64,000 bases of DNA from Chitinophaga varians. Its GTDB lineage: Bacteria > Bacteroidota > Bacteroidia > Chitinophagales > Chitinophagaceae. The DNA lies in assembly GCF_012641275.1 (NCBI RefSeq), contig NZ_JABAIA010000002.1, positions 186,001 to 250,000 on the forward strand, in the 5' to 3' direction. Under the pieces are notes generated by a model. The model did no database searches. It was not told the DNA's origin and worked only from the letters and a program-made list of their open reading frames with translations. Each line of letters opens with the position of its first letter. The first letter of the stretch is position 1. This document shows, piece by piece, positions 26,750 through 36,670 of this stretch. Made by a program: the position numbers and the translations under genes.

Positions 26750-27391
26750 ATGATAACAAACAAGATAAAATGCGTCATATTTGATTGTGATGGCGTGCTG
26801 GTAGACAGTGAAATTATTGGTATCCGGGTGCTGCTTGGACTGGCGGCGGAATACGGCGTGGTCATGGAAGAACAGGAAGCGGTGCGCCTGATGAGCGGCC
26901 GGAACCTCGTGGAGGCGGTAGCCATCTTGCAGGCGCTGACAGACCGTCCTTTTGCAGCTGATTTTATTGAACAATACCGCACCCGCTCCTATGCGCTGTT
27001 TGAGAAAGAAGTAAAACCGGTGGAAGGAATCCGGGAAGTGCTGGAACAACTCACGCTGCCTTTCTGTGTGGCATCCAGCGGGCCGGTAAAAAAGATAGAG
27101 CTGAATTTGCGGTTGACCGGCCTGCTGCCGTTTTTCGAAGGCAGGATATTCAGTGCCTATACGATCAACAGCTGGAAACCTGACCCGGGCATTTTTCTGC
27201 ATGCCGCCGCCACGATGGGATTTGATCCTGCGGAATGTGCCGTGGTGGAAGACAGCCTGGCAGGCATACAAGCTGCCAGGGCCGGCGGTTTCAGGGCTTT
27301 GGGATATGCGAGCGAACATAGTGCTGCGTATCTGGAAGAGGCAGGGGCAGAGATATTTTATTCGATGAAAGAGTTACCCCGGTTGCTGTAA
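26750..27391 (+). CDS. HAD-superfamily hydrolase (beta-phosphoglucomutase-like)
   Basis: The 213-residue protein has the HAD motifs in order: I, FDCDGVLVDSE with both catalytic Asp; II, CVASSG; III, the Lys in NSWKPDPGIFL; IV, VVEDSLAGIQAARAGG. The cap domain (about 18-85) is of the helical type used by beta-phosphoglucomutase and small-sugar phosphatases. A sugar phosphatase or mutase is likely; the substrate is undecided. A strong terminator follows. Confidence 0.93.
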   Translation: MITNKIKCVIFDCDGVLVDSEIIGIRVLLGLAAEYGVVMEEQEAVRLMSGRNLVEAVAILQALTDRPFAADFIEQYRTRSYALFEKEVKPVEGIREVLEQLTLPFCVASSGPVKKIELNLRLTGLLPFFEGRIFSAYTINSWKPDPGIFLHAAATMGFDPAECAVVEDSLAGIQAARAGGFRALGYASEHSAAYLEEAGAEIFYSMKELPRLL

Positions 27392-27409
27392 ATATTCTTT
27401 CCTGATACC

Positions 27410-27449
27410 AAAGGCCTCCTGCTTCACTAACCGGAAACAGGAGGCCTTT
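27410..27449. terminator. Bidirectional terminator
   Basis: AAAGGCCTCCTG (27410-27421) pairs perfectly with CAGGAGGCCTTT (27438-27449) between the convergent HAD and SusD genes. Confidence 0.8.
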
Positions 27450-27465
27450 GTCATTCACTGTTCTC

Positions 27466-28911
27466 TTAATAACCCGGGTTCTGTCTGATATTGGGATTAG
27501 CCCCGGTTTCGGCTTCAGGGATAGGTTGCAGTCTTCTGAAGTCGGTGGTTTTTACAGTCGGATAACCGGTATAGCCTTTTACGCCCATATTCTGGCGGTT
27601 GATGTCTGCGTTGGTCCTGCTGAGGTCAAAGAAGCGGAGCCCTTCAAAGGCCAGCTCCTTGCGTCTTTCACGGATGATGGCGTCTGTCAGCGCGGTGCCG
27701 CTGTAAGTATAGGCTGTCAGCGCCGCGTCGCGGTTTTGTGCCACTTTGTTCAGGTAAAGCAGCGCATTGGCTTCGTCGCCCAGCCTGGCGTAGGATTCGG
27801 CCAGTGTAAGCAGCACTTCTGCATAGCGTAACAGCTTCACTTCATCTTTATCGGTTTTATTGGCATTCTGGTATTTGTTGACGATGTACGCCTGATAACC
27901 GCCGCGGAGGCTATCGATGATCAGCGTCCGGCGTTTATCCGTTGCCGTATAAAGCGCATAGGTATCATCGGTGGCGAGCAGGTCGCCGAGGCCGTTGCGG
28001 GAATACATATAGTCCATTCCTTCGGGACCGTTGTTGGCTGCGGCGGAGTTGTTCAGTTCAAAAATCGTTTCCAGTTTATCGGTGCGTGCGGCAGATGATG
28101 CCCAATAGGCGTTGAAGCTGCCTGCATCGGGTGCCAGGGCGTAACCGCCGTTTTTTACCACCAGCAGCGCTGCATCACGGGCGTTGGCGTAATCGGCCTT
28201 GTACAGGTATGCACGTGCCTGTAATGCCTTTACGGCCTGTTTGGCGATGAAATTGGAGCTGGTGGTATGGATGGAAGGCGTGGCGTCGGGCATGATCTTA
28301 TAGGCGCTGTCCAGATCACTGATGATCTGATCATATACTTCGGCGACGGTGTTGCGGGCCGGTTTGATAAAAGCACCGCCTGCATCGGTGGACAGCGTGA
28401 CCAGCGGTACGCCGTCTGCGGCGGGCTTCACGGTGTAAGGAGTGGCAAACCAGTTGACCAGGTTCAGGTAGCACAACGCCCGGATGGTATATGCTTCGCC
28501 TCTCAATTGGTTGACGTTGTTATTGACATTGATACGGGCGCCGATGATGCGGTTGGCCTGCAGGATGCTGTAATAGCTCTGCGACCATAGCAGCTTCGCT
28601 TCCGGGCTGGACACGATGAACGTGTAACTGTACTGGGTCAGCAGGCGGCTTGAATTGGTACTGCTGAGATATACGTTGTCAGCCAGCAGATCGCCGAATA
28701 CAACGGCATTACGGCCAAAAAGAAAATAGTTGTCCAGGTTCCGGTACAGGCCGGCCAGAGACTCCATCATGTCGGTATCGGTCAGGATGCCTTTCTCTAT
28801 GGAAACGGACGTCGGCGGCTGCTCGTCCAGGAAATTTTTGCCACAGGCGCTTATCAGGGTGGTGGCGGCCATCAGGAGCGGCAACCATATATGTTTGTTG
28901 TTCTTCTTCAT
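27466..28911 (-). CDS. RagB/SusD-family outer membrane lipoprotein
   Basis: Start taken at the ATG at 28911, giving a lipoprotein signal (LPLLMAATTLISAC, lipobox ISAC). It shows the SusD pattern: an N-terminal helical TPR-type core (LWSQSYYSILQANRIIGA, LRGEAYTIRALCYLNLVNWFATPY) and C-terminal RERRKELAFEGLRFFDLSR and NPNIRQNPGY. It caps the SusC barrel encoded 10 bp upstream and binds the glycan or oligomer at the cell surface. The associated enzyme is probably the divergent heparinase-like protein at 32499. Confidence 0.95.
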   Translation of the reverse strand: MKKNNKHIWLPLLMAATTLISACGKNFLDEQPPTSVSIEKGILTDTDMMESLAGLYRNLDNYFLFGRNAVVFGDLLADNVYLSSTNSSRLLTQYSYTFIVSSPEAKLLWSQSYYSILQANRIIGARINVNNNVNQLRGEAYTIRALCYLNLVNWFATPYTVKPAADGVPLVTLSTDAGGAFIKPARNTVAEVYDQIISDLDSAYKIMPDATPSIHTTSSNFIAKQAVKALQARAYLYKADYANARDAALLVVKNGGYALAPDAGSFNAYWASSAARTDKLETIFELNNSAAANNGPEGMDYMYSRNGLGDLLATDDTYALYTATDKRRTLIIDSLRGGYQAYIVNKYQNANKTDKDEVKLLRYAEVLLTLAESYARLGDEANALLYLNKVAQNRDAALTAYTYSGTALTDAIIRERRKELAFEGLRFFDLSRTNADINRQNMGVKGYTGYPTVKTTDFRRLQPIPEAETGANPNIRQNPGY

Positions 28912-28921
28912 GGTCAATAGT

Positions 28922-31900
28922 TTAAAATCCTACGTTAATCCCGAAGGTGAAAGTTTTGTATTTCAGCATGTTCTGATAGTCGAAGCCGGAATAGCTGACT
29001 TCAGGATCAAAAGGCAGACGATCGTCGAAAGTTTTGGTCCACAGGTTAGTGCCCCTGCCATACACATACAGCTTGTTAACGCCCAATCGTTTGGCCAGCG
29101 GCATGTGGCTGAAATCATAGCCAATGCTGATGTTCTGCAAACGGATATGATCGCCGCGGTACAGGCGGTAGGTGCTCACGGAATTGTCGGTGGTGGTACT
29201 GAATTTGGGCACGTCTGTTTGTTGGCCGGGCGTAGTCCAGCGTCTGTCGTAGATAAATTGGTATTTGTTGTAGGTATAGTAAGCACCGGAGGTGAAGTAA
29301 ATGTCGGACGCGCCGTATACCCAGTAGCCGAGATTATAGTTGAAATCCACACCGAGGCTGATCCCTTTGTAGGTAAATACATTGCTGAAGCCGCCCATGT
29401 ATTTGGGAACGGATTGTTTGTTGAGCACTACGTATGTGGCCTTGGAGATATCGGTGGTGGTGGCGGAATGTCCGCCATCGGTATAATACAGCGGGCTGCC
29501 GGTTTGCGGGTCTACACCGGCGAATTCTTTCAGGTAATAGTTGTTGAAACTGTACCCTTCCTTAAGATAGAACATGTCGTTGCGCTCCAGTGTTCCCTGT
29601 GGCAGGCGGGTGATTACGTTTTTGTTGAGCGCGATGTTAAAATTACTGTTCCAGCTGAAGTCCTTGTATTTCAGGATGTCTCCTTTGATGGTGAATTCCC
29701 AGCCTTTGTTGACCATGGCCCCCACGTTCTGGCTTACAGATCCGAAACCGGTGGTCAGCGAGGTGTTCACGGCACGGATGAGGCCATCGATGTTATTGTT
29801 ATAATAATCCACGGTCAGAATAAAACGATCGTCCCGGAAGCCGATGTCGACGCCGGCATCAAACTTTTTAGAGGTTTCCCAGCGCAGATCAGTGTTGCCG
29901 ATAATGGAATACTGGCTGCCGTTATAACCGGCATAGCTATACGAACTGCTGTAGTTGGCCTGCGGCATCCAGTCATAGTTACCAAGATTGGCATTGCCGG
30001 TGGTGCCATAGGAGGAGCGGATTTTCAGCGATGACAATATTTGTTGCTGCTGGAAGAAATTTTCTTCATGCACGTTCCAGGTGCCGCCGATGGAATAGAA
30101 GCCGGCGTTGCGGTTGTTGGGCGGGAACCGGGAAGAGCCGTCCCTTCTGTAAGAGCCGTTGAGCGCATATTTGTTGCGGTAGTTGATGCCGGCGCTGGAA
30201 TATAAAGAGGTGAAGGCGTAGTTGCTGAACTGGCCATAGGCGCCTGTCGCCGTGGCGGCGTTACTCAGTGCGGTCAGGTCTTCATGTGCGGAAGGGAATC
30301 CGCTGCCTACTGCGGCCAGCAGGTATTTTTTTGATTTCTGCGCTTCATAGCCTACGGAGGCGGTCACGTAGAAATTGTCATATCCGGGGATATCGTAGCG
30401 GTAGTCCAGCTGGTTACGGGTAAGCCAGTTGGTATAGCGTGAATAATAGTTTTTGCTGGTACCGCCGGCAGATACGCCATCGCCCATGACCGGGTTCAGG
30501 AAGATGGTTTCTTCCAGTGTGTTGTAATCGATGCTGAAATAGCTGGTGTAGACGAGCTTGTCCCAGATGTTCCATTTCAGTTTGGCGTTGCCGAGCATTC
30601 TTGTTTCAGACAGGCGTTTGCTATCGTTTTTAGCGATCCATAAGGGATTGTAAATGCCCGGGAAATTCGTGTTGCCGGCGGTGCTGGTGTTGATGGAGCC
30701 GTCGGCGTTATAGGCCAGCTGGTAAGGGCGTAGCGCTCTTGCGGCCCAGGTGGGATTGCCGGAGTACTGGGTGCTGTAAGGCGTGTTCTGGTCTACGTTG
30801 GAGATATTGACGCCGGCCGATAGGGAGAAACGTTTGTTGATCTGATGGTCGAAGTTGATCAGGCCGGACACCCGTTTGAAGTCGGCCCCGATGGTAGTGG
30901 CCTGTTGATTGAAGTAGCCGGCGGAGGCAAACAGTTTTGTTTTTTCGGTGCCGCTGTTGAGGCTTACATTGTATTGTTGCTGGCGGCCGGTGCGGGTAAC
31001 GAGGTCGTACCAGTCGTTGCTTTTACCGCTGTTGAGGCCATATTTATCGGCGAGGTCATTGGTCTGTGCATCGGTGTAACCGGAATTGCGGAGGCTTTCG
31101 CGGAACAGTTCTGCGTATTGCGCGGCGTTCAGCGGTCTGCCTGCATGGGGGAGGGGTATCTGGCTGGCGATGCCGCCTTCGGCGTCGGCCCTGACCTGTG
31201 TTTTTCCCGTCCTGCCTCTTTTGGTGGTGATGACGATAACACCGGTGCTTCCGCGGGAGCCGTACAGTGCGGTGGCGGCGGCATCTTTTAATACGTCGAT
31301 GCTCTCGATATCATTCTGGTTGATGCCGGCGAGCGCGTTGGAAGTGGTGACGGCGCCGGAGAGCTGGCCGGAGTTGACGATCATGCCGTCTACCACGATC
31401 AGCGGATCGGAGGAGAGGGAGAGCGAACCTACGCCCCTGATGCGGATGTTGACGTTGGCGCCGGGCTGACCGCTGGTGAGCGGCGCCGAGAGGCCTGCTA
31501 TTTTGCCTTGCATGCTCTGCATGACGGTGGAGAAGGGTTTGTTTTCCAGTGCCTGGCCGCTGATAGTGCCTATGGCGCTGGTGTTGGCGGCACGGGTGGT
31601 GACGCGGTAGCCGTCGGTGACTATTACCTCGTCGAGTTGCCGGACGCCGGGCCGCAGGCGGATATACAGCGGCTGACTGCCCGCTTTTATTTCCTGAGGC
31701 AGATAACCCATCATGCTGAAGAGGATGGTGGCGCCTGCCGGCACCTGTTTTAGTACGAAGTGGCCAGTGGCATCGGTGGTGGTGGCCTGTGAAGATCCGT
31801 TCACTTTTACCAGTACGCCCGGCATGGGCGTGCCGGTGCTGTCGGTAACGGTGCCGGTTACACGTAGTGTGTCGGTGGAGGCCAGCGCGCGGGAATGGCA

Positions 31901-32002
31901 TAGCAATAACAGGAACAGGGAGAGCGCTGCCGTGAGTGACAATCTCAGGATACCAGGCCTGAACGTGTCAGTATTGCTCCTGGTATGGATGTTGAAAACC
32001 AT
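28922..32002 (-). CDS. SusC/RagA-family TonB-linked outer membrane transporter
   Basis: The 1026-residue protein has a signal region, a carboxypeptidase-like domain at about 46-125 (VTGTVTDSTGTPMPGVLVKVNGSSQ), then the plug with LDEVIVTDGYRV, NVNIRIRGVGSL, LIVVDGMIVNSG and IESIDVLKDAAATALYGSRGSTGVIVITTKRG, and a TonB-dependent barrel to the C-terminus (YKTFTFGINVGF). There is no STN domain, which fits control by a one-component or other regulator rather than by an ECF/FecR pair. First gene of the SusC-SusD operon. Confidence 0.95.
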   Translation of the reverse strand: MVFNIHTRSNTDTFRPGILRLSLTAALSLFLLLLCHSRALASTDTLRVTGTVTDSTGTPMPGVLVKVNGSSQATTTDATGHFVLKQVPAGATILFSMMGYLPQEIKAGSQPLYIRLRPGVRQLDEVIVTDGYRVTTRAANTSAIGTISGQALENKPFSTVMQSMQGKIAGLSAPLTSGQPGANVNIRIRGVGSLSLSSDPLIVVDGMIVNSGQLSGAVTTSNALAGINQNDIESIDVLKDAAATALYGSRGSTGVIVITTKRGRTGKTQVRADAEGGIASQIPLPHAGRPLNAAQYAELFRESLRNSGYTDAQTNDLADKYGLNSGKSNDWYDLVTRTGRQQQYNVSLNSGTEKTKLFASAGYFNQQATTIGADFKRVSGLINFDHQINKRFSLSAGVNISNVDQNTPYSTQYSGNPTWAARALRPYQLAYNADGSINTSTAGNTNFPGIYNPLWIAKNDSKRLSETRMLGNAKLKWNIWDKLVYTSYFSIDYNTLEETIFLNPVMGDGVSAGGTSKNYYSRYTNWLTRNQLDYRYDIPGYDNFYVTASVGYEAQKSKKYLLAAVGSGFPSAHEDLTALSNAATATGAYGQFSNYAFTSLYSSAGINYRNKYALNGSYRRDGSSRFPPNNRNAGFYSIGGTWNVHEENFFQQQQILSSLKIRSSYGTTGNANLGNYDWMPQANYSSSYSYAGYNGSQYSIIGNTDLRWETSKKFDAGVDIGFRDDRFILTVDYYNNNIDGLIRAVNTSLTTGFGSVSQNVGAMVNKGWEFTIKGDILKYKDFSWNSNFNIALNKNVITRLPQGTLERNDMFYLKEGYSFNNYYLKEFAGVDPQTGSPLYYTDGGHSATTTDISKATYVVLNKQSVPKYMGGFSNVFTYKGISLGVDFNYNLGYWVYGASDIYFTSGAYYTYNKYQFIYDRRWTTPGQQTDVPKFSTTTDNSVSTYRLYRGDHIRLQNISIGYDFSHMPLAKRLGVNKLYVYGRGTNLWTKTFDDRLPFDPEVSYSGFDYQNMLKYKTFTFGINVGF

Positions 32003-32498
32003 ATTTTTAAATTACAGGTTAAAAAATCCCGCAGGCCGGTAATGGCTGGCGTTGATGTTGGTTGCTTAGGTCTGTTATCAGTATACCGCCCTCTATCCGG
32101 TTGATCACATACAAATCCTGTATCAGCCTTCGGCTGATGATTGCGTAAAATGGTATGGCTGATTGGTTGATGTAATTCAATCGGCAGCCGGGAGGATGCC
32201 GCGTTGATTGGTTGATATTTGTGTTTGTGGTCCGGATAACCAACAGGCAACCCGGCGTATTAATTTATTTGTATACGAATATACATTTATTTTGTAAACA
32301 AAAAATTATTTTATCAAAATGTGGAGACTATCCGGAAAATGATCGTGAATACAATGTAATAGCGCTTTATGGTAAATAGTACACTTATTTTTTAGCTTGA
32401 TAAGACAGTTTTGTTTACCGGATTTGTCTTGTTTTGTATACAAAATGTCTCTATCATTGTAACGGCTTCATTATCTGTGAATGTAATTATCAACCAGC
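32003..32498. promoter_or_regulatory. Divergent control region between SusC and heparinase-like genes
   Basis: 496 bp without a gene. It holds four related sites: ATTTGTATACGAAT (32267-32280), TTTTGTAAACAAAA (32290-32303), the half-conserved TTTTGTTTACCGGA (32409-32422) and the perfect palindrome TTTTGTATACAAAA (32432-32445). Two lie in the left cluster and two nearer the + strand gene. The part from 32003 to 32260 shows no clear signal except direct copies of TGATTGGTTGAT. Confidence 0.6.
32432..32445. promoter_or_regulatory. Perfect 14-bp palindrome, candidate operator
   Basis: TTTTGTATACAAAA reads the same on both strands. It is 54 bp upstream of the heparinase-like start and is the best copy of a motif found four times here. 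The shape suits a dimeric GntR- or LacI-type repressor; no such gene is in the window. Confidence 0.55.
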
Positions 32499-35210
32499 AT
32501 GTGTATCGTTAATAATAGCAGGCGCTTTCTTCTGATCGTGGCAGGAGTATTGTTGTGCAGCATCACCACCGCACAGCAGTGGCAATGGAACGTGGACAAA
32601 GCGGCGGTCAACCGCCGTACGACCGAAATAGTGAAAAGGCCCGGAAAGATCAGATGGGCCGCCCTGAAGGAAAACAGCCCTGCCACCATAGACAGCAGCC
32701 AAACGCCCGCCGACCTGACGTTTTCCGTCAGCCTCCCACGGGCAGGTACCTACGAAATGATCACTTATGCCGTCACAGCGCAAAATCTTGACTCCCTCGT
32801 AAAGCAAGGAAAGGTAGCCACCTCGCATATCAAAATACAATTCACCGGACAACGCCCCACCCGGCGCATCGTATTCGACAGCTGGAACCATGCCATACAG
32901 ACAGCCGGTAAATTTGATTTTGCCTCACCGCAACAACAGGTGAAAATATGGCTGCCCCAAGGCATCCGCCTGCAATACATCGCGTTCAAGCCTTATGTGC
33001 CGCCGACAATACCGTCCGCTGCGCAACATTATAAGCCCGCCATTGTGCCTCGTCCCGGCAGGCCACGTTTATGGCTAAACGAAGAATCACTGCCGGTGAT
33101 CAAATCGCGCCTACTCACCGGAGAAAACAAAGCGGCCTGGGAAAAAGTGAAGGCATCAGCACTGCAGCCGTTCCACTTCGCCTTTGACCCGCAAAAGGAA
33201 GTGTTCTACAACGCCGCCCTGGAACAAGCCGCAGAAAAGAAAGCGTTCTATTACCTTATGACCGGCGACACGGCCATCGGCCGCCAGGCCGTGGAACTGA
33301 TCACACAATACCTGACCATGCTGGAATTCGGTAACGTGAAATACGGCGATATCACCCGCGAAGTGGGCCGTGCCATCTATACCGGCGCATTGGTGTATGA
33401 CTGGTGCTATGCACTGCTAAACGCACCGGCCAAACAAACATTGCGTTATCATATGATGCGGCAGGCCCGCGAAATGGAAATAGGCTGGCCCCCGTTTGAC
33501 AACAGCGCTATCAATGGCCACGGCAATGAAGCACAGGTCAACCGCGACCTGCTGGCCATGAGCATCGCCATTTATGATGAAGATCCCTTACCTTATCAAT
33601 ATACTTCCTACATCATCCTCGAACAGCTGGTGCCCATGCGGAAGTTTGAATACGCATCGCCGCGGCATAACCAGGGCGTGGACTATGGCGCCTACCGCTT
33701 CGGCTGGGAAATGCACGCGGCATGGCTACTGCAGCGCATGACCGGCCGCCCCGTTTTTGATGACAACATCAAAAAACTGCCTTACTGGTGGCTGTATATG
33801 CGCCTGCCCGACGGCACTATGCTGCATGATGGCGATATGTTCAGCGTACGTGCCCATCGCCAGGCCAGCTACTGGAAACAGCCGCAGACCATGCTGCTCT
33901 GCTATGCCTACGCTAATGACCCGGTATTAAAAGCCGAATTTGAAAGAGAAGGAGGACTGCCGGACAACCCGGTGCTGTTCCTGCTGGTCAATGATCCGGC
34001 GCTAAAACCGGATACCAGCCTTGCTTCGCTGCCATTAACAAAAAGCTACGGCAACATTATCGGTAGCATGGTGGCCCGCACCGGCTGGAACAACCAGCCC
34101 GGCAGCAACGACGTGATCGCTCAGATCAAAGGCGGTGGTTATCATTTCGGCAACCACCAGCATGCGGATGCCGGCGCATTGGAAATATACTACCACGGCA
34201 TGCAACTGGGACATATAGGACTGTACCTTTCGTACGGCACACCGTATGACTTTAATTTCAACAAACGTTCTGTCTCCCACAGCATGATGCTGGCCATTGA
34301 CCCGGCAGAGCCGTTACTGTTCCGCACAGAAGCGAATGATGGTGGTTCCCGCTTCAGTCAGCGTTTTCCGGTCACACCACAGGAAACAATTACCGATCCG
34401 TGGTTCAACTATGGCACCGTAACGGCTGCCGATTATATCCCCGCTTCATCCCGGCAGCCAGGTTACAGCTACTTCAAAGCAGATCTTACGGCTGCGTACT
34501 CCGCCAAAATGCGGCAGTATACCCGTGGCTTCTGTTTCCTCGACCTCGGCCGCGATGACGTGCCCGCGGCCATTATCCTCACGGATGATATGACCACCGC
34601 ACAGGCATCTTTCAAAAAGTACTGGCAGGTCACTACCTTTCAACCACCAGTGGAAACCAGTACCGGCTTTATATTACACAACGCGGTGAATGGCATCACC
34701 GGCAAAACACATGTGCATATGTTGCTGCCGGCGCCGGAAAACAGGCATACGGAAATATTGGGCGGAGACAGCGCTACCAGCACTTTCAGCCATCCTTATC
34801 CGGTCAGTTCCCCCGCGGTATACCGCGTAATGGTGTCACCCGCCACGGCGCAGCAGCAGGACCGCTTTCTGACTGTTTTTCAGATGGCCCGTGACAACGC
34901 AAAACCGCTGCCGGTGAGGTATTACGAAGCGGCACAACGATATGTGGTCACCATTGGTAACCGTATAGTGGTGCTGGCTTCCGGCTCAGGCCTGATAGAT
35001 GCTGCGTTTGACCTCTCCGTGGACAATGATCAACCTTATGAGGTGGTGATGACAGGCCTCGCGGCCGGCTTCTGGAACATACAGGACGGTGAGGGTAAAA
35101 TAGTGGGCACGGTGAACATCGCCGCAGGGAAAAACGCCTGGTCTTTCCGCGTAAAAGCAGGAACATATAGGGTTTCGCCGGGACGGCCTTACCCTGATGT
35201 CAGGAAATAA
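32499..35210 (+). CDS. Heparinase II/III-like exported polysaccharide lyase
   Basis: A 903-residue protein with a signal peptide (RFLLIVAGVLLCSITTAQ). Residues about 30-165 form a beta domain. The middle (about 190-480) is an alpha/alpha barrel with LWLNEESLPVIKSRLL, YYLMTGDTAIGRQAVEL, VYDWCYALL and AINGHGNEAQVNRDLLAM. From about 540 comes a beta-sandwich with YHFGNHQHADAGALEIYYHG, the histidine-bearing segment typical of heparinase II/III-like lyases. It probably cleaves a uronic-acid glycan imported by the divergent SusC/SusD pair. Exact PL family and substrate are not determinable by eye. Confidence 0.8.
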   Translation: MCIVNNSRRFLLIVAGVLLCSITTAQQWQWNVDKAAVNRRTTEIVKRPGKIRWAALKENSPATIDSSQTPADLTFSVSLPRAGTYEMITYAVTAQNLDSLVKQGKVATSHIKIQFTGQRPTRRIVFDSWNHAIQTAGKFDFASPQQQVKIWLPQGIRLQYIAFKPYVPPTIPSAAQHYKPAIVPRPGRPRLWLNEESLPVIKSRLLTGENKAAWEKVKASALQPFHFAFDPQKEVFYNAALEQAAEKKAFYYLMTGDTAIGRQAVELITQYLTMLEFGNVKYGDITREVGRAIYTGALVYDWCYALLNAPAKQTLRYHMMRQAREMEIGWPPFDNSAINGHGNEAQVNRDLLAMSIAIYDEDPLPYQYTSYIILEQLVPMRKFEYASPRHNQGVDYGAYRFGWEMHAAWLLQRMTGRPVFDDNIKKLPYWWLYMRLPDGTMLHDGDMFSVRAHRQASYWKQPQTMLLCYAYANDPVLKAEFEREGGLPDNPVLFLLVNDPALKPDTSLASLPLTKSYGNIIGSMVARTGWNNQPGSNDVIAQIKGGGYHFGNHQHADAGALEIYYHGMQLGHIGLYLSYGTPYDFNFNKRSVSHSMMLAIDPAEPLLFRTEANDGGSRFSQRFPVTPQETITDPWFNYGTVTAADYIPASSRQPGYSYFKADLTAAYSAKMRQYTRGFCFLDLGRDDVPAAIILTDDMTTAQASFKKYWQVTTFQPPVETSTGFILHNAVNGITGKTHVHMLLPAPENRHTEILGGDSATSTFSHPYPVSSPAVYRVMVSPATAQQQDRFLTVFQMARDNAKPLPVRYYEAAQRYVVTIGNRIVVLASGSGLIDAAFDLSVDNDQPYEVVMTGLAAGFWNIQDGEGKIVGTVNIAAGKNAWSFRVKAGTYRVSPGRPYPDVRK

Positions 35211-35214
35211 AACT

Positions 35215-35937
35215 TCAGGATGATAACGGTTCTCCGCAACCGGAAATCTCTACCAGCTTTTTCACGTCGGTGATGCAGATTTTCTTGCCGGCAATAGTAA
35301 GCACGCCGGCTTGTTTGAACGCTGATAAAAAGCGGGTCACATTTTCAACGCCGGTACCTACCATGTTGGCAAGATCGGTGCGGGGTATCTGTATCAGGAT
35401 GTCTTCGCCTGCCGGGGTCTCGTCCTTAAACTTCTCCCGTAAAACTATCAGGGTAATGGCTAACCGCTCCTGTACAGACCGGTGGGTGAAAGCGGAAATA
35501 CTGTTGGTGAGCACGGTAAACTCATGGCTCAGCGTTTTCAGCAGGCGCCGTGCGAGGGTGCCGGACCGGTTCAGCAGTTGCAGAAAATCATCTTTCGGTA
35601 TAAAAGCAATGATGCTCTCTTCCAGAGTAGCGGCAGAGTCGGGATACCTGCCTCCAGCCAGGATGGCGTGATATCCTACCAGTTCACCGGTATTGGCCAC
35701 ATAAATGATCTGCTCTTTTCCTTCTTTATCGACCCGGTATTTTTTGACTTTCCCTTTTTGAATATAGTAGATACCAAAGGCTGGCGCGGCTTCGCGGAAT
35801 ATCACTTCTCCCTTGTTATAACGTTGGGTGGTCATTAGTGAGGCAAGGGCAGCATGTTCCTCTTCCGGCAGGTTGCTTAACACCGACCGGGAGCGGAAAT
35901 TCCATTTATCAATAGGAAACAGGCCAGATAAACTCAT
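35215..35937 (-). CDS. Crp/Fnr-family transcriptional regulator (paralog 1)
   Basis: 240 residues with a cNMP-type roll (about 35-150: VIFREAAPAFGIYYIQKGKVKKYRVD, NTGELVGYHAILAGGRYPDSAATLEES) and an HTH at about 185-230 (IPRTDLANMVGTGVENVTRFLSAFKQAGVLTI). Its N-terminus PIDKWNFRSRSVL closely matches that of the divergent neighbour, so the two arose by duplication and inversion. It is convergent with the heparinase-like gene, 4 bp away. No Fe-S cysteines. Confidence 0.92.
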   Translation of the reverse strand: MSLSGLFPIDKWNFRSRSVLSNLPEEEHAALASLMTTQRYNKGEVIFREAAPAFGIYYIQKGKVKKYRVDKEGKEQIIYVANTGELVGYHAILAGGRYPDSAATLEESIIAFIPKDDFLQLLNRSGTLARRLLKTLSHEFTVLTNSISAFTHRSVQERLAITLIVLREKFKDETPAGEDILIQIPRTDLANMVGTGVENVTRFLSAFKQAGVLTIAGKKICITDVKKLVEISGCGEPLSS

Positions 35938-35985
35938 AGCAGGCCAAAGGTAAATTTTAATTTTAAAATGCTAGTTTTGGTCGCA

Positions 35986-36669
35986 ATGAGCAAAGGTGTC
36001 TTTCCGATAGACCAGTGGGATTTCAGAAGTGAATCCGTGTTGATGGACCTCCCACAGGAGGTGTACGACCGCCTGATGGTCCACAAGACAGAGCGGGTAT
36101 ATGAACAGCATGAAATCCTTTTCCGGGAAGGAGCTTTCCCTTCCGGGATATTTTATATTGTCAGGGGGAAGGTAAAAAAATACAAAGCCAACAGGGAAGG
36201 GAAAGAACAGATTGTTAACCTGGCCCATACCGGTCAACTGGTGGGCTATCATGCTGTTCTCTCTGAAGAACGTTACCCGGATACGGCCGCTGCGCTGGAA
36301 AAAAGCACGATCGCTTTTATACCGAAGGAAGATTTCCTCAATGCGCTGGACCATTCGCCACTGCTGACAACCCGGTTGCTGACTACCCTGAGCCATGAAT
36401 TTGCAGTATTGGTCAATAACCTCACCATGTTCGCCCAAAAGTCGGTCAGGGAGCGGTTGGCGCTGCAGCTGCTGATCATGCGGGAAAAGTTCCGGGACGA
36501 CATCATTAACCTGAACAGGGAAGACCTGGCCAACCTGGTTGGCACGGCCCGTGAGAATGTGATCCGCGCGCTGGCGGCTTTCAGGGAAGAAGGCATGGTG
36601 GAAACAAAAGGCCGCAAAATTATCATCCGGGATGTGGACAAACTGATGGCAATCGCCAGCGCCCCGTGA
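35986..36669 (+). CDS. Crp/Fnr-family transcriptional regulator (paralog 2)
   Basis: The start chosen is the ATG at 35986 (MSKGVFPIDQW), because it aligns with the start of the divergent paralog; an in-frame ATG at 35968 also exists. 227 residues. The roll (ILFREGAFPSGIFYIVRGKVKKYKAN, HTGQLVGYHAVLSEERYPDTAAALEKS) and HTH (NREDLANLVGTARENVIRALAAFREEGMVET) are alignable to paralog 1 throughout. Only 48 bp separate the two starts, so both promoters overlap and cross-regulation is likely. Confidence 0.92.
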   Translation: MSKGVFPIDQWDFRSESVLMDLPQEVYDRLMVHKTERVYEQHEILFREGAFPSGIFYIVRGKVKKYKANREGKEQIVNLAHTGQLVGYHAVLSEERYPDTAAALEKSTIAFIPKEDFLNALDHSPLLTTRLLTTLSHEFAVLVNNLTMFAQKSVRERLALQLLIMREKFRDDIINLNREDLANLVGTARENVIRALAAFREEGMVETKGRKIIIRDVDKLMAIASAP

Positions 36670-36670
36670 A

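Noticed and set aside
28730..30034. Long open frame on the plus strand opposite SusD and SusC
   Set aside because: It is antisense to a full SusC coding frame with all family motifs. Its product has no signal, domain or sensible composition.
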